NCBI GenBank assembly: GCA_002415845.1
Contig: DIAR01000003.1
Span: forward strand, 1 to 5,474
Direction: 5' to 3'
DNA: 5,474 nt
Source: Candidatus Woesebacteria bacterium UBA5073
Lineage (GTDB): Bacteria > Patescibacteriota > Microgenomatia > UBA8517
Part shown: positions 5,414 through 5,474 of the stretch, in pieces
Layout: the number at the start of each line of letters is the position of its first letter
Numbering within the stretch: the first letter of the stretch is position 1
Translations under genes and position numbers: made by a program
Notes under the pieces: model-generated
Told to the model about the DNA's origin: nothing
The model's input: the letters and a program-made list of their open reading frames with translations, nothing else
Databases searched by the model: none

Positions 5414-5442
5414 TTGGTTAAAAAGCCAAAAAACATTAAAAT
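5414..5442 (+). promoter_or_regulatory. Possible promoter facing out of the right edge
   Basis: TTGGTT (5414-5419), a 17-bp spacer and TAAAAT (5437-5442). The -10 is identical to the hexamer at the rho and tRNA promoters; the -35 is weak. The start would be near 5449. An ATG at 5458 opens a frame (MELFF) that runs off the window after five codons, too little to call a gene. Confidence 0.3.
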
Positions 5443-5474
5443 TTACCCTGGTTATTTATGGAATTGTTTTTTAA

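Larger units (their letters stand above)
5079..5474. other. 396-nt A-rich non-coding region to the window edge
   Basis: No convincing gene is seen on either strand. The + strand is cut by many TAA/TAG codons. The one closed minus-strand frame (5208-5411, TTG start) is Phe/His-rich, as expected of the complement of an A-rich strand. The stretch holds two GTGTTAACAC palindromes, homopolymer blocks such as CCCCCAAAAAAA (5177-5188), small alternative hairpins (5232-5268), recurrent GTTAAA words (5343-5425) and a possible rightward promoter (5414-5442). It is probably a regulatory or intergenic region upstream of a gene beyond the edge, or decayed sequence. No tmRNA, RNase P RNA, SRP RNA or tRNA signature was recognised in it. 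Confidence 0.6.

Noticed and set aside
5414..5430. TTGGTT-AAAA-AGCCAA hairpin as a terminator
   Set aside because: A 6-bp stem containing a G-U pair, followed by A's on the + strand; weak on either strand.
5458..5474. Start of a new gene (MELFF) at the right edge
   Set aside because: Only five codons are visible and there is no Shine-Dalgarno; noted with the possible promoter but not callable.
1..5474. CRISPR array, insertion sequence, integrase or att site next to tRNA-Ala
   Set aside because: No repeat-spacer pattern, no transposase or integrase coding, and no second copy of the tRNA 3' end was seen in the window.

Overview
The window most resembles a chromosomal segment of a Candidate Phyla Radiation (Patescibacteria) bacterium, possibly of the Microgenomates group. 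This is judged from the style of the proteins: a Rho with the SDKDVYISSSQIRRF and PKENERYWGLLKV segments, a LysM-LysM-M23 peptidase behind a long LYKQRGKMARRFIHTGMAGLAAVG-type leader (residues 49-71), and large multi-pass membrane proteins ending in YVLIHPEN or YWPQGL-like segments. It was not tested by any search. The long genes use TAA, one small gene uses TGA, and no TGA is read through, so the sequence gives no hint of a recoded UGA. Every supported gene is on the + strand.

Layout: (1) 1-342 is the C-terminal end of a protein, probably the beta-rich tail of a large membrane protein of the YfhO / PTPS-related / arabinofuranosyltransferase-like kind. (2) A strong-looking promoter just after that stop (349-378) drives rho (483-1772) through a leader of about 98 nt. 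(3) An extended -10 promoter (1813-1821) and a Shine-Dalgarno (1865-1869) precede an envelope-anchored LysM/M23 peptidoglycan hydrolase (1874-2980). (4) A second extended -10 promoter (3002-3010) precedes tRNA-Ala(CGC) with encoded CCA (3036-3109). An 88-aa two-helix membrane protein starts 1 nt after that CCA (3111-3377). (5) A TTGACA promoter (3390-3418) precedes a 58-aa single-helix protein (3469-3645) and a 467-aa multi-pass membrane protein (3675-5078), probably one operon. (6) 5079-5474 is an A-rich non-coding stretch with a pair of palindromes 40 bp apart, small competing hairpins, repeated GTTAAA words and a possible promoter facing out of the window.

The genes do not form one pathway. 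Rho and tRNA-Ala are housekeeping, the M23 protein remodels the cell wall, and the membrane proteins are likely envelope or glycoconjugate related without a defined reaction. The parts most worth a second look are the tRNA/ORF junction, the tRNA D-arm, the palindrome pair, and the membrane protein that stops where its relatives are expected to continue into a C-terminal domain. That domain type is what the partial gene at the left edge shows. I see no clear evidence of a new defence, mobile or CRISPR system here.
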